A DNA stretch of 64,000 nt, taken from the NCBI GenBank assembly GCA_963082975.1, contig OY720350.1, positions 42,311,851 to 42,375,850 on the forward strand. Reading direction: 5' to 3'. The position numbers were made by a program, and so were the translations under genes. The stretch comes from Labia minor (lineage: Eukaryota > Arthropoda > Insecta > Dermaptera > Spongiphoridae). The notes beneath the pieces were generated by a model. The model was given only the letters and a program-made list of their open reading frames with translations. It made no database searches and had not been told where the DNA came from. Below are positions 11,725 to 25,205 of this stretch, in pieces; position 1 is the stretch's first letter, and each line of letters begins with the position of its first letter.

Positions 11725-12277
11725 TTTTTGATTTTAATGTTTTTATACGTTTTGAAGGTTCCTGAATCATTTTCACTAAGGTTGAGAAAAATGTCTGTGT
11801 GTGTGTATGTATGTAACCAAGATTGCGCAAAAACGGTTTTAGCTAGAATGCTGAAATTTGGTACATGGTCATTATTCAAAATTCGTAGTTTTCTATCAAC
11901 TTTTGAGAAATGAAGCTCAACCGGAAGAGGGTCATTACCTACAACGTTTTGATTTATTTTCTTCTAAAGTGACAGTAAAAATAAAGATATATATTTGAAA
12001 ATTTTTCACATGATTAATAATTGTATAAAACTGCTATATATAGAATTTCAGCTTGATTGAATCGCTGAAAATACCAGAATTAATTTTTTAACACTGCAAA
12101 TCTCACGCGCCAACACGAGACGTGGCGCCATCAACAAAGAGCCAAACATGCGCTGGTTTAATAAATATTATTTATTAATTTTAATTTATAATTTAATTAA
12201 TTTAATTAAATTTAAATTAATATATGTTATTTCATCTAATTCAAATTTGCGAGATAGTCGAGTGGAGACACTCCAGA
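11725..12277 (+). mobile_element. Helentron-like family B, copy 3 (5' truncated)
   Basis: Matches the 4160-4734 element from its tttttatacgtttt block to the end, including the microsatellite (gtgtgtgtatgtatgta), the block with gccatcaacaaagagccaaa, the 3' repeat GCGAGATAGT and hairpin TGGAG-ACA-CTCCA. The first ~40 bp with the 5' ACTATCTCGC are absent. The 83-codon open frame here is part of the repeat. Confidence 0.75.
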
Positions 12278-12780
12278 TTTTTTAATCAATATAAAAGATA
12301 ATTATAAAATTTATTTAATGGATTTAATTTTAATATTTATTTATTTTTATGACATTAATGAACTCTAGAATGGAGTTACACAATTCTTCCATCCATCCCT
12401 ATTCTGACCACTTCATCCAATTCTTATCTTCTGCCCATTCCCTTTCTAAATTTTTATTTTATATTGTAACTAATTTTATGCTCTTTTCATTGGTTGTTTC
12501 TCTATGTAAACATATCCCTCAAGTCGTTCTTTACATATTAGAGCCACGTGTCCCGATCATCTTAACCTTGTTTTTATTATTCTAATTATATATATATATA
12601 TATATATATATGGGTTCATAGAGGTAATTAAATTCCATAATATATAATTCTCCGATGTTTTAATTTGAAATAAGTGATTAAAATACAATTATTTATCCTT
12701 TTATTGCATTTATACTTACAAATACAAGCGTTAAATAAATATAATTAGAATGTTTATTTCTTCTATTACTATTTTTCCAT
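12278..12780. repeat. AT-rich stretch with (TA)n microsatellite
   Basis: Low complexity with a (TA)n run at 12586-12611. A pyrimidine-rich open frame at 12349-12585 has no family resemblance and is not called. Confidence 0.45.
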
Positions 12781-13200
12781 TTCATTGTATCGGGATTGTT
12801 AACCACAATGGTCGAAATGACAGCCCTTCATTTGATGGTCCATTGGTCGTCGGCAGCTTTGACAATGACGTCTCTATTAGAGTCTTTTAGTCTTTTGAGG
12901 AGGCAGGAGACAAAAAGCATGTCAGCAAGGGATCGCGTGTCGTCTGTCCAGCGGTTTGCCGCGCCATTAGCGCAATTCATTGCCGAATGATTGAGGGAAT
13001 TTGTCGAGTAACGAGCTGCGGGGGTGCTTCACTAATACATGTACACAATCATAGGCACACGTACTCCATCCATCGCCAAAGCGGCGCTTTTCCGTTCCCC
13101 GAAAAGTAATCGGAAACTCAAAAGAACCGAAACAGATGGTCCTGTTGACAAATCCAGGTAGATACATATGTATATAGGTATATATCTTTTGGCAACAAAA
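12781..13200. other. Complex low-repeat island, candidate conserved non-coding DNA
   Basis: About 400 bp, clearly less AT-rich than the surroundings, with no repeat signature. Short frames are open on both strands (12796-12990 +, 12967-13167 -), but neither resembles a known protein. Conservation in a related genome would decide whether it is regulatory or an exon. Confidence 0.35.
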
Positions 13201-13510
13201 GGACTTTATCCGGGGACAAGTAGCTGAATCAATAGTCTGTTTATTATTATGAAAAACCCACTCGAAAAAATAGACAACCAGATCTCACAATTGATGATAA
13301 AAATAAATATTTGGAGAACTTTCAACAAAAAAAAAAAATGGAAAAAAATAAAAAAGGGAGAGGGTGATTGATTGTCGTTTAAAAATCGGAAAAATGACTT
13401 TGAAATTGGAGAGTGAAAGAGTAGGGAATGTCACAATTTTCCTATTTGTATAAGGAATAAAGATTACTTGAATATATATATGTATATAGATATATTAATT
13501 TTTGTGGGGA

Positions 13511-13885
13511 GTTTGATTTATTAAGAAATTTATTAATTAATTATTCTAAAAAAATAATTACTTACTATTTTTGTATGGAAAAATCTATCTGTTAAATCTA
13601 TTGAGATATTAATATTAATTATTAATAATTAAATTAAATTTTTTAATTAATTATTCTAAAAAAATAATTACTTACTATTTTTATATGGAAAAATCTATCT
13701 GTTAAATCTATTGAAATATTAACATTAATTATTAATTAATTAATTATTATATTAATTTTTATTGTTAATTATTAATAATTAATATTAATATCTCAATAGA
13801 TTTAACAGATAGATTTTTCCATATAAAAATAGTAAGTAATTATTTTTTTAGAATAATTAATTAATAAATTTCTTAATAAATCAAA
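13511..13885. mobile_element. Foldback MITE with a duplicated left arm
   Basis: The outer arms gtttgatttattaagaaatt (13511) and its inverse at about 13866-13885 enclose ~120-bp inverted arms containing cagatagatttttccata. The left arm is present twice in direct order (about 13511-13630 and 13635-13740), the right arm once (13755-13885). No coding. The whole unit could fold into a long hairpin. Confidence 0.7.
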
Positions 13886-15207
13886 CTATATATATATATA
13901 TATATATTTAAATTTATTACTTGTTGAGAAAGTCTACTCCTTGATAATAAATATTTATATGAGTCTTATTTATTGTATAATCTTATTATTCTACCAAAAA
14001 GTGACTTTTTAATTATGATAATTGTCGCGATGCCGTCATTAGGGAGCCACGAAATATTAAATTAAATTATCTAATACTTCAAATTTTTGGTTCTAAAAAA
14101 AAGGTAAGATGATTTTGTGGGTAAACTTTTGAACATTTTCGATTATTTTTCAATTTTTTTCAACATGGTTCTAAACAAAAAAGGTCAAATAATTTTGTGA
14201 TGCTCTGAAACATTTCCGAAGGAAGGAAGAAAAGTTTTCCAATTTTTCAAGAAAGTAAAAAATTTATTTATATCGGATGTATTAAGGGAGCCTCGGAAAG
14301 CATTGATCTATTTAGGTCTTATTTAATCCCAGGATCATACAAAATTAATTTTATTTAATTAAAGTAAATAGTAACAGTTATCTATATAAATATATCCAAT
14401 CATATATATATATCAAAATATTAGAATTATTCAATGAAGCCTTAAAAAACTTAATATTTTATTAATTTTTTGTTATTTTAAAATAAATGAATTTATTTAA
14501 ATGTATTTGGTTGAAGTTAAAATAAAAAAATAAAATAATTTAAATAATTCTCTGATAATTATACTAGAATTATATTTTTGTATTCATTGTCAAACATGGA
14601 AGAACATTCTTTGAAAAGAAGTAAGCAACGAATGAAGACCACTGGCTTTACATAAATAAATTCTTAATAAAGGTTTTATGCCAAAAATTAATTTCTGATT
14701 TTGTAAATATATATAAATTGATTTATGATTAATTAATTTTTATACAAAATGAGCTAATATAAAATAATAATTGTAGAATGGAGATTATTCCTAATAATTG
14801 TACTATCAAATTTATTACAATTTTTCTAATATAATAATAATAATCCATAGTTCGAAAAATTTATAAATATTGATGACTTCTAACTTTTTTTTGATCAACA
14901 ATTTTTAAACATATAATTTTCTTAATTTTAATGAAAAATAATTCTTGAAACAAAAAATGAAAGTGTAACTCGGTGATCAGTGAACTAAATAAATTTCGGA
15001 ATTTATGAATGATTGATTGATTGATCTCACCAAAGTTCATAAATTGTTAAAAATTAAAAATATTCCTATAATATAATTGAAAAAAAAAATATTATAATAA
15101 AAATAGTAAATATACTATGTATATTTTAACACAAAAAAATTAAAAAAAACGAAAAAAACTAAAAGTTTTCCTAAATTTAACAAAAAAATACAAAATCTAA
15201 TTGTAAT

Positions 15208-15243
<36 letters not shown>

Positions 15244-15990
15244 TATGTAAATATAGACATATTAATTGTATGATGAAAAAAATTACATTTTATAAATATA
15301 CTTTTATTTATATTTAATTCATTTATTTCAAAAATATGAATGTTTACATAGAATAAATATAATAAAAAAAATAATAATATCTTGTTTTATAAATTAATTT
15401 TTAACGAACTCGCCCCCTTCTCTATTTAAATATAAACAATCCTTAATAATATGTATATGTATATGTATATGTATATATTCTATATACAAATGAAAAGAGT
15501 TAATTAATGGAGAAAATATAGAGAATTATTATATTTTATTAAAATTTGCTCCATGTTAAATGATATTTAATAAAAAATATAAACGAGAGAGTTGTTAGCT
15601 TTTTTATTATTTCATTTTAATAAAATACATATAATTATACAGATGAATATAATAAATTTTATCCAGCTTGATATATTTTTTTTAATGATAATTTTATGCG
15701 CGTCACATGAAAGAACCAGAGGCCCAATTTTTATAATTAGTATTTAGAATGATATTTGATATGAGAGGTTAGGAGGTGAGCTTAAAATGTCAAAAGATGT
15801 TTGGAAAATGTTTTTCAATTTTGTGAAAAATAAAATATTTACAATTTCATAAAATAAACTACTAAGGAATACAATGAAATTAATATGAATCACATATTTA
15901 TTTAATTTTAACTTTTTACTTACAAAAATTTAAGTTTTAATTATTATATATGGAAATATTTAATATTTAAAATTGACAAGTTACTTGATA
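13886..15990. other. Long AT-rich stretch, no gene seen
   Basis: A/T low complexity with (AT)n at 13889-13906 and 15212-15241 and a (GTATAT)n run at 15451-15476. The sequence around 14090-14240 (two similar blocks with cattttcgattatttttcaa and aacaaaaaaggtcaaat) looks like a decayed repeat. Nothing codes convincingly. Confidence 0.45.
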
Positions 15991-16400
15991 AAATGTAGCG
16001 CCTCCGATCAAGAAAATCAAGGTAAAGGTTGATAGGATCCGTTCTACTGATCATATAGGACACCTAATTAATATAACCGACTTGATAGGCGTTGTTCTTG
16101 CGTAGGTTGTACAAGAGTCCGAGGATTTTTTTAATACACTTTACTTAACTCACACTGTCCGGTTGTCCGTTTGTTTGTACACGGTTTGTCCGCGGCATTT
16201 TATAATCGATATTTCAACAACTTCTCGTCATTCAATCAACTTGAAATTTTGCATACGCGCTTGCTCCTGCTAATAATACACGAATCAATTGAAAAATCCA
16301 CTGAATTATCTATTAGTGGTAATTAATTAACTAAACTTTCATATGCGGAATATGGAATAGTTCACTATCTCAATCATAGATGGCGATAGCAGTTCTACTA
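15991..16400. repeat. Unclassified dispersed-repeat-like block
   Basis: More complex than its flanks, with a short (GTCC/GTTT)n tract near 16155-16180 followed by words such as cattcaatcaacttgaaatt. Its style matches the microsatellite-bearing repeats elsewhere in the window (families A and B), but I cannot align it to either. The foldback at 16411 sits at its right edge. Confidence 0.35.
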
Positions 16401-16410
16401 AAAAGTATAA

Positions 16411-16625
16411 AATAAATTTAAGTAAAAAGAAATCTTTTTAAAAAACACACTTTACTTAAAATTGCACTAAAAAGTAAAAAATAAAATCACTGTAATGTGT
16501 GTGCGCTCAAATTATAATAACACCGTAAAAGCACACACTTTACAGTGATTTTATTTTTTACTTTTTAGTGCAATTTTAAGTAAAGTGTGTTTTTTAAAAA
16601 GATTTCTTTTTACTTAAATTTATTT
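16411..16625. mobile_element. Foldback MITE with ~94-bp nearly perfect stem
   Basis: The left arm 16411-16504 and right arm 16531-16625 are inverse copies with about one mismatch noticed, separated by only 26 bp. No coding. The RNA from either strand would form a long double-stranded hairpin. Confidence 0.85.
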
Positions 16626-18120
16626 ATATATCGCAATATTTTTTGTTAAGAGAAAATTTTAAATTTTAGTGTCTAAACTGCTGATTTTTACTTGTTGTTG
16701 ATTTTTTTTTCTATATTTCTTATTAACACTGATACTTAAAACACCAATAAGAGTTACTTAAGCGAAATAGTTTTGAGCTATAGTCTAGGTTGTTTTTTGT
16801 ATAGCCTTTTCCTAGACAAAAAGAGATAATAATTAATTTAGATATTGAAATTGTGTCATTAAAAATAGTAAATAGTGTAAAAATAAAAAAATAAAAAATT
16901 AAACAATGTCACCTATTAGCTGTAAAAAAAGTAATGTAATCCCTTTTATATATTATGGGAAAAAACAACATATATTTGTATCTTTGGCTAATAAACATAC
17001 TTTTTAAACTTACAATTAGACTTAAATAAAAAAATAGTTTTTGAGCTAAGATACTTTCAGGATTCAAACCTTACCAAGTACTTAAAAAAATGAATAAAAT
17101 GTATTAATAATAAGTTATAAAAATTGAAAAAATAATAATGGTTTTAAGATCAATAGAAAAACTTTTTAAAAAATTTGAGATGAGATAATATTATAATTTT
17201 AAAGACAGCATAACTAGAACAACAGATCACAGAATATGTAAATTTTGAAGATAATTTATATAAATGTATATGTATATTAATTATATTGTGATATATAACA
17301 TTTATAAAGATTAAATAATTAGACCAATCAAAACACAATTAGAATTCTATAGAAATATAATTTTCGATCAATCTGAATCATTAATTTATTAATATTTTTT
17401 TAAATTTAATACTTATTATTATTTATATAATTTAATAAATAAATAAATATATATAGGATATCCTTGCATAAAATCAAACTTTTCATATTTTTATAAATAT
17501 TTTGTAAATTATAATTATATTAAAATAATATTATATATGGTAATATTATTAGTAAAAGGATTTACGAAGCCGCGCCTTTTGTTGAAGCTTTAAAGGTCTG
17601 GTAAACCACTTATAATTACTAAATAGAGTTATGTATTTTTGCTAAATTTCCTTTTTTCGTGTTACTTAAGAGCCCTTGCCATTCCCATCAAAAAGTAACA
17701 TGTGATTGAACCACTTCGATCTATTGAAGGGTTGAAATCCATTATTATAAATATAGGGAACATGTTAAAATCCCTTCTAACCCTTCATCAGCTCTCTTAA
17801 AAATTTTATATAGCTATATATCTTGTATATATAGTTAATCCAGTTTTTTAGTTAGTAATTTATCTAAAAATGGAACAACCCTTTTTGTTGGTGTTATGGA
17901 TGTTGAACAGAGAGAGTATTGCGAAAAAGAAATTCCGTTGTGTTAACCTAACAATATAAAAGGAAAATTGTTTCATTTAAGAGGGCAAACAAAAAGATTT
18001 AAACCACAAGAGAGGGTGAATCGGGGCAATTTTTCAACTTTTGTCAAGTAAAGATAAACTGTTTCCACCTGACTGGGTTCAATAAGTTTTGTTTAAAAGC
18101 ATAAAAGGGGAAATGATCCA
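16626..18120. other. AT-rich stretch, no gene seen
   Basis: Low complexity. A slightly more complex patch at 17565-17720 (ggtctggtaaaccac, catcaaaaagtaacatgtg) is unclassified. Confidence 0.45.
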
Positions 18121-18380
18121 GTGACGGGTGTGGGGATGGGTGGGGGGATGAAAGGGGAGAAGGAGGGAACAGGGGACCTTTGGAGGGTTGGTTTACGGAA
18201 CAGGGAGGAGCATTGGGGGTTGGTTCTGTGGATCAAGGGATATTATTATCCACAGCTGTCAGACGCACCGGCTAAGAGTCGAGCTCATTACAGACGATGT
18301 CAAGACAAAATCATTTGGGCTGGCAAACGGGAGGCAGGATAGAACAAGCATCACGTTCAACTATTAATTAAACTATTGGC
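18121..18380. other. G-rich, low-AT island
   Basis: G-rich tract at 18120-18230, then a mixed block at 18250-18350. A 73-codon frame is open but is dominated by G-rich codons and shows no domain. Candidate conserved non-coding DNA. Confidence 0.3.
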
Positions 18381-19485
18381 GACCGTCCATTTAATTATAG
18401 GTTGGCTCCTTTTGCTCTAAACAACTTATTAAATAATTTATAAGAAAATAAATGCAGAAATTAATTTAGAAAACATACTTAATAATAATAATAATTAATA
18501 ATTGACCATAAGAGAAACCTTCTAAAAGTTAAAGGTCCTTAGTCATCTCTTGCAAAGTTCCCTCTAATTTATAATCTAATTCAAAAGTGACACATACATG
18601 TGTATAATAAAAGTTTACTAAATTAAATTATTTCCAGGAATAGAAATATTTGCGTTTAGGAATTGATAGGTTAAATATTTGATAAATCTGTACTTATTGG
18701 ATAAGATTAATATTTATGGCCAATGCGAAGATTTCGCATAGATATAGTAATGAGTAAACACGTATTAAAACAGTCAAATAATTTTAATAAAAAATATCAA
18801 GCAAAGATACAAAGAAAAGATAAGTGAAGCAAGTTTAAATTATTATTTAATACATAGTAATTTGTTGAAAGTCTGTATGGGAAAGGTTTTAATTCTTTTT
18901 AATTCAATCAGTATAAAAAATATTCATATTCACGACGGGGTTCAGTTTATATAGTTAAACTCTTTTGTTGATCACTTTTGAGTAGAATATCTTCTTCTTT
19001 CCGACTTTTAAATTGTTTATTTACCATATTAATAATGACAACACGTTCTTTTATTTTATGAAAATTTCTGTATAAATGTCCTCAGAAAAATGAACATGGT
19101 TTAATAAACCAATGTTTAATTTACATCATCATAGGACATCTTAGTTAAAAAAAATATTTAAATAAACTGAACTACCTAATAAATTTTTACCACTACTTTT
19201 TAGTGATATTTACAACGAATGCAAAGTAACAATATATGTCAATAAATTAATTCTATAAAATATGTGTATAAAGAAAATAACAGTTCAATATCACTTATTT
19301 TACTTTTTTTCGAGTTAACCATCGTCCCCTTCTTTAGCCAATTGACGTTTTCTCTCATTTGGATCTTCGTTTTCACTCAAATTTGCAAATTGAACAATTT
19401 TTCAAAATTACTTACATTGTTTTAGAAAACATTATTCAATTAGAAGTAATATTCAATTTAATTTAATTTAATTTTTCTTTTAATA
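18381..19485. other. AT-rich stretch, no gene seen
   Basis: No recognised coding or repeat family. Confidence 0.45.
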
Positions 19486-19493
19486 TTATAGAA

Positions 19494-19958
19494 CAGAGGT
19501 TCTTAAACTTATGTACTCCACGAACCCCCACTTGAAAAAATTTTTTTTGACGGACCCCATCCCAACTTTAGGTACTTTACGTCATTTTATTAGTTAATTT
19601 CTGGCTTGCGATCTCATAAGAACAAGGATATATGATGAATATTCCTAACAGTGATTGGTGAATAATGATTTTTTTGCATATTGTAGAACACATTTTATTA
19701 GAAATAATAATATTGAAGAAAGAAAATTCAGCTAAATATTAAGATGGAAACGGTAGCATTAGTTTTCTTGCACATTTCGTTGAATTTGGGTATTTGATCT
19801 CTGTTTCCTCACAAAGCCATGCCATCGCTTCTTTTATATTAAATAAAGTTTTAACCGACTCATCATTTTCTTGTGCACCTGTACGATGGCTTTGCGGACC
19901 CCCAGTAAAGGCTTTGCGGACCCCCAGGGGTCCGCGGACCACAGTTTAAGAACCTCTG
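19494..19958. mobile_element. hAT-type MITE with perfect 8-bp target duplication
   Basis: Ends CAGAGGTTCTTAAACT and AGTTTAAGAACCTCTG are exact inverses. The flanking 8-mers are identical: TTATAGAA at 19486-19493 and 19959-19966. An 8-bp duplication with CAGNGG ends is the hAT signature. There is no transposase. A 67-codon minus-strand frame (19739-19942) overlaps the right end and is not a gene. Confidence 0.9.
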
Positions 19959-19966
19959 TTATAGAA

Positions 19967-20865
19967 TATTAGAACTTAAAATAAAAATATAAATATTATA
20001 AACTTTCTTTGTATGGAAATTTCTAGAAGTTATAATTTTATTTTGAGTGTCAACTTCTTAACTGAGCCACCAGAAGCGCCACATGGAGAGTTATTTATTT
20101 GTACATAACTTTTGAACGGAACAACTTTTTTGAAATTGTCAACCTTATACCTTATCCTTGGGTCATGACGGTTCTAATGATACCCGAACCATTAAGATCC
20201 ATGAAGCCGTTTTGAAGAAGTTTAGGATTGCGTAGTCGTTTTTAACTATATAGATAATTGATAATAATTACATATTTAAATATAGTTCAAAGAATCAATT
20301 ATGTATTTTTTTAAATAATAATAGAATATTTTAAATCTTATCAATTGAATATTTATATGGTATTGTGATTGCGGATTAGAAATAATTTATTAGAGAAAAG
20401 TTCGTGAAGGCCAATTAAACACAATCAATTCTTTTCATGATTTAGTTTATTTTTATTTTATACTATAATTATAGTAGCATAATATGATAGACATTACAAT
20501 ATTTTATAATTAATTTCGAAATGACTAAAAATGATTGATGAAAAATTTAACATTAATTCATATATAATTTCTTAAATAAATAATTAGATTATTTCCAATT
20601 AACATTCAAGATATTTTTCCTTCTCTAAAAATATTTTAATTTAATACTCAGAATTAAATTAGATGTAAATACTTATTGTCAGGAATTGAGATGGTATAGG
20701 GAATATAGTTAGAGAAATGTGGTTGTTGTTGAAGAAATTTCTAGTATACAAAATTATTCAAATTCCGTCTGCTCATTGAATATAAAATTTTCTATAGAAT
20801 TTGAGAAAAATAAATAAATCTTGTGAATTTAAGAAAATTATTTCAAAATTAATTTCTTTACACTT
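19967..20865. other. AT-rich stretch with one decayed repeat-like block
   Basis: 20040-20230 is more complex (ctgagccaccagaagcgcca and following) and reads like part of an old transposable element. The remainder is A/T low complexity. Confidence 0.4.
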
Positions 20866-20870
20866 ATCAT

Positions 20871-21414
20871 AAGTCATTCATTTTCTTAACAAAAAAAAGT
20901 ATTTTTAGCATGATGTCCATCCGTCCGTCCGTATAGATGTGTACAGACTGAACGGCTAAACGGATTTTGATGAAATTTGGTATATTCACTTAATGCATCA
21001 ATGGGATGAATTGATCAACTTTTGGTGCAAATCTGGAAACCGGAAGAGGTAGTATTAGCGATCGACGATAGGAAGGGAAGGGTTATTTTCACACCAAATT
21101 TCACATGAGGAGATTTTTTACATATCATCACGAATCATTCACTTTGCATTGGTTTTATACTCGAGAAAAATCATCTTTATTAGTTTTTTCTTAATTAAAA
21201 TTATATGACGTCATCCAGCCATTCATGACGTCACAGCCTGGTCTTACATATATATTATAAATAAAATAAAATTAAAAATATTTATGTTATATGCCTATCT
21301 GTTTTTTATTACATTAATAGATATATTAAAATTATTTGAAATTGTTTCTGTAGCTGGAAATTAATTTATTTCAAACCCTGGGTCGGTTCGGACCTGGCCA
21401 CAGGTCAACTTATT
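20871..21414 (+). mobile_element. Helentron-like family A, 5'-truncated copy
   Basis: Joins the family within the ttttcttaac block just before the short (GTCC)n tract (20918-20931). It continues through the body to the 3' repeat (gggtcggt, degenerate), hairpin GACCTG-GCCA-CAGGTC and tail AACTTATT. The left ~110 bp with ACCGACCGACG are missing. Confidence 0.8.
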
Positions 21415-22830
21415 AGTATTCAAAAGACTTTAAGCATAAATATATAATATGAAAATTTTAAAAGTGTTAATGATTAAAATATTTATTTTATTTTTATTTT
21501 AATTGATAGGTTCTTTCATGTAGCGATGTAAGCGGCCGGTCCAATGGACGATGCTGAGTAATCGATGGCTGGTCTTGAACTCCCACACCCATCCCTCCCA
21601 CCTTCCTCATCCCCTCTCCTCCATGTCAGCCGCACTTTTGACCAAATACTGCGCACACAGCCCGCCCTAATCACTTACAGACCAATCTATCCGTTTTCAT
21701 ATAAATAGAAAAAATGGTCAAAGTTTATCGGCATTGGCAAGAGAGGAAGGGAGGATCGCTCTCACCCTCTCAATCAGAATTGGGGGGTGCGATAGAAGTG
21801 AACTCATTTCTAAAACAACTCGAGAGATAACATACTGAAACATTCGTTTAGGGGTGGTTGGGTGGGTTACCCCCTTGTATATGACGTCCGCAGATTGACT
21901 ATGACGGTGCGTCCATTTCGTTTTAGGGGCTCGCCATCAAAGACATAAAATCACTCAAAGAATTAACTCCATTGCAATTAATGACATGGTCTAACAAAAT
22001 AATAATAAAAAAAAAAAAAATAAAATAAAAAAATAAAACGTATGACTAAATTCCTTTTAAACCGATTTTTAACACTTAGAGAGACATTTTATCAATCAAG
22101 GGAGAGAATGAGAAGGGTGATAAACTTGGTTGTACACTTAAATTAGAGAAAAACATGTGTCAAATGACCTGAATATAATGATTCGAAAACATAATTGATG
22201 TGACAATCTAACGTTAAAAATATAAGATAGCACTCGGTGATAAAATTTCTCCAAATAGTCTTTTATATATAATATGAAGGCACTCTAATGAATAGGCAAC
22301 TTCCAAGAAAAATATAATTAAATTTATAATAATAAAATAAAACAAGAATAATAGTCCAAGGCAAACCCTTTTCTAGGTAAAATTATATAAAATGTACCTT
22401 TAAGTGATATGAAAGTTAAAGGGAAAGGTCTTGTGAATATAAATTATTTCCCACCTTTTATAAGTCCCAAAATTGGTATCCGTTTCTTCTTATAATGGTT
22501 ATTCATATTTTTAAATATTTTAAAATATCTGAATTTATCCATTTTACAATTATTTTGTTTAACAGATCTTCAAAGTATGTATGGGTATTAGATCTACCTT
22601 CAGAAGGGGTACAAAGGGTTCCCCCGGAACTACTATAAATGTATAATTTCATTATAGGGAATTTATATCGACACACAAGTAGAATTATATATAGACCTAA
22701 AATAATAATAAATTTTAAAGTATTTTCAAATTTGTCCAGTGAAATTCAGTTCAAAACAAATTTATTTATTTATTTTTATTTAAATTTATGATCTCATATA
22801 GTCTACTAGTATATCATCGAAAAAATCGTT
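21415..22830. other. Intergenic stretch with a complex island
   Basis: 21515-21960 is the least AT-rich part: it includes gatgtaagcggccggtccaa, a C-rich run and a G-rich block, with no coding signature. An A-rich tract follows at 22005-22040. The rest is A/T low complexity. Confidence 0.4.
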
Positions 22831-22839
22831 GAATACAAG

Positions 22840-23885
22840 CCGTCATTTCTAATCTTCGTCGACTTTGAAAAAGCATTCGACACAATTAACCAACAAAAGA
22901 TGTTAAAAGCGCTGGCAGAATGCCGAGTTGATTATAGATATTCAGCATTAATCAAAAATATCTATATGAATGCTACATCAAGTGTGTGACACCACCAGGA
23001 CACCAACAAGTTTAAGTGGGACGAGGAGTAAGACAGGGAGATACGATCTCCTCAAAACTGTTCATTACTCTTTTAGAGTAAAAGAATAGATTGGGATGAA
23101 ATAGGTCTCAACAAAAATGGAAAAAATTGAACCACCTAAGATTCGCGGATGATATAGTATTGATAGCCGACCGTGCAGACGAAACTAAACAGATGCTTAA
23201 AAAACTAAATTCCTCATGTCGGCAAGTTGGGCTCAAAATAAATCTTGACAAGACCCAATATATGAGTGAAAATCTGGCGTTAGATGGTAAAGACATATGC
23301 CAAGTGGCCTCTTATAAATATCTAGGTAACGAAGTAAGAATAGGAAGGGAAAACCAAACCTGTGAAATCGCTAGAAGAATTGGGTTGGCAGAATAAAGGA
23401 TGTTTTCAAGTCAGAGTTACCTACCTCACTCAAAAGCAAAGTATTTAATCAATGTGTCCTGCCTGTTATTACCTATGGCGCAGAAACATTAACTTTCACC
23501 CGGAAATTCCTAAACCAAATAGGGGTGGTACAACGGGGTATGGAGAGATCCATGCTAGAACTTTCCTTAAGAGACCGAGTCCCCAATACAACAATAAGGG
23601 GTTTAACAAAAGTCATTGACGTGGTCGACAGAGTGACCTCCCTTAAATGGAACTGGGCTGGTCATATTGCCAGAACAAATGATCACAAGTGGACAAAAAT
23701 AATGCTTCAATGGCGACCAAGACATGAAGCATTCCGGAGTAGAGGACGACCTCCCACGAGATGGTCGGACGATATAAAGCGAATCCAGTTTGGATGCAGG
23801 TGGCGCAAGACCGAGAAAAATGGAGAAGCCTTAGAGAGGCCCATGTCCAGCAGTGGACGCGTGAGGCTGTATAAGAAGTATATCA
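22840..23885 (+). pseudogene. RTE-type LINE remnant (reverse transcriptase and C-terminal tail)
   Basis: Reverse-transcriptase blocks appear in order but in shifting frames. They are motif A, FVDFEKAFDTI, near 22855; motif B, RGVRQGDTIS, near 23025; and motif C, HLRFADDIVLI, at about 23132, followed by VGLKINLDKTQ. A C-terminal frame at 23525-23908 carries WNWAGHIAR and SRGRPPTRWSDDIKR, the tail typical of RTE/BovB-like LINEs. The apurinic endonuclease and 5' part are missing. Stops and frameshifts show it is dead. A hAT-type MITE abuts its 3' end. Confidence 0.85.
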
Positions 23886-24160
23886 TAGGTTCACAAACTT
23901 TTTTGTGACGTAGACCCCTTGCCCATGCTTTTCGATTTTTGGGTAGACCTCTACTTAACCTGAAATTTATTTTTTGTAAAAAAATGTACCTTTTTTTTTA
24001 AAGCCATATTGAATTGAATTATAAGACAGTATAATGTAAGTAAATAGGCTTGAGATCCACTATTGTATACCCCAATTTTTATTTCATGGACCCCCAAATT
24101 TTTATTCGCTGGCGTAGATCCCTTGCTGGGGGTCGATATAGACCACTTTGGGAACCACTG
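23884..24160. mobile_element. hAT-type MITE at the LINE 3' end
   Basis: The right end ...TTTGGGAACCACTG is the inverse of the common hAT end CAGTGGTTCCCAAA. The left end, cataggttcacaaac, is a decayed version of it. Flanks aagtatat and gtctatat agree at 5 of 8 positions. No transposase. Confidence 0.6.
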
Positions 24161-25205
24161 GTCTATATGAACCTTTAAGTAGGATGAACTAACTATCCAT
24201 TTTAAGAGAAAATTACATTAATATAATTACAAAATTTACTAATAGATATCTTTATAAAGATTTGTTAAAAAAACAATGAAATAAAAAATAAAAACAAAAA
24301 AAAAATATTCATATAATTTTGGAACTTTGAAGTTTAAATTTCGAAAAATTAACCCCCACCCCTTCCTCCTAGATTCATTCATTTATTACAAATGTCCTCA
24401 ATTTCATCACTGAAATGATAAATCAGTAAATGACATGAATATTCCAAAGACCTCTGATTTCATTTTATTATTATTTATCTATAGTTTAGGAATAATAAAA
24501 TAAAATAAAATATTAATAATATAAAATTGATAATTAATATACTTATAATATTAGGTAAGAATAAGAATATAATTAAAGATTTTGTTACCTTTGTTCTTTG
24601 TTGATTTTCATTTCTTAAATCGGCTTATTAATAATTGTCAATGTTTTGAGAGTAGTTGAGGTATAGAGATTTATAGAGCAAGCGGGGAAGAGAGATTCAT
24701 TTTAACGGTTTCAATTATAGTTCAATCAATGACAAGAGGGCAGTTGGGAAAATGTCTCTTTAATGAAAATTGGATGGGTTGGTGACGGTGTGGTGGCGGG
24801 AAAGGGGTTGAGGGGTGTGTGGAAACTTATGAAATTAATTGGGGCTTTGCAAATTCAAAATGGAAATTTTAGTTATTTTAACATTGAAAATCAAGTAAAA
24901 TAATTATGTATATACATGATTTATATATTATATAACTTTGTCAAATCATTATAAAGGCCATTTAATGGGGATATGTAGGGTGAGGATGGAGAGAGTGGGA
25001 GTGGAAGATTGAAATTAGAAATTGCTTTTTATCACAATCCATTTATATACACACAAAGATATATTATATTTATTATATACCTATGTATAAATTAAAAAAA
25101 AAATAAAACAAATAAATTTTAATCAATTTCAATATGATTCATATGAATATCATCGTTATTAAAAAAAATATTCTAGTTAGAGGGTTTTTTTTAAACAATT
25201 ATTTT
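24161..25205. other. AT-rich stretch with a G-rich patch
   Basis: 24640-24850 contains G-rich words (gtgacggtgtggtggcggga) and 24960-25010 a purine-rich one. No gene recognised. Confidence 0.4.
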
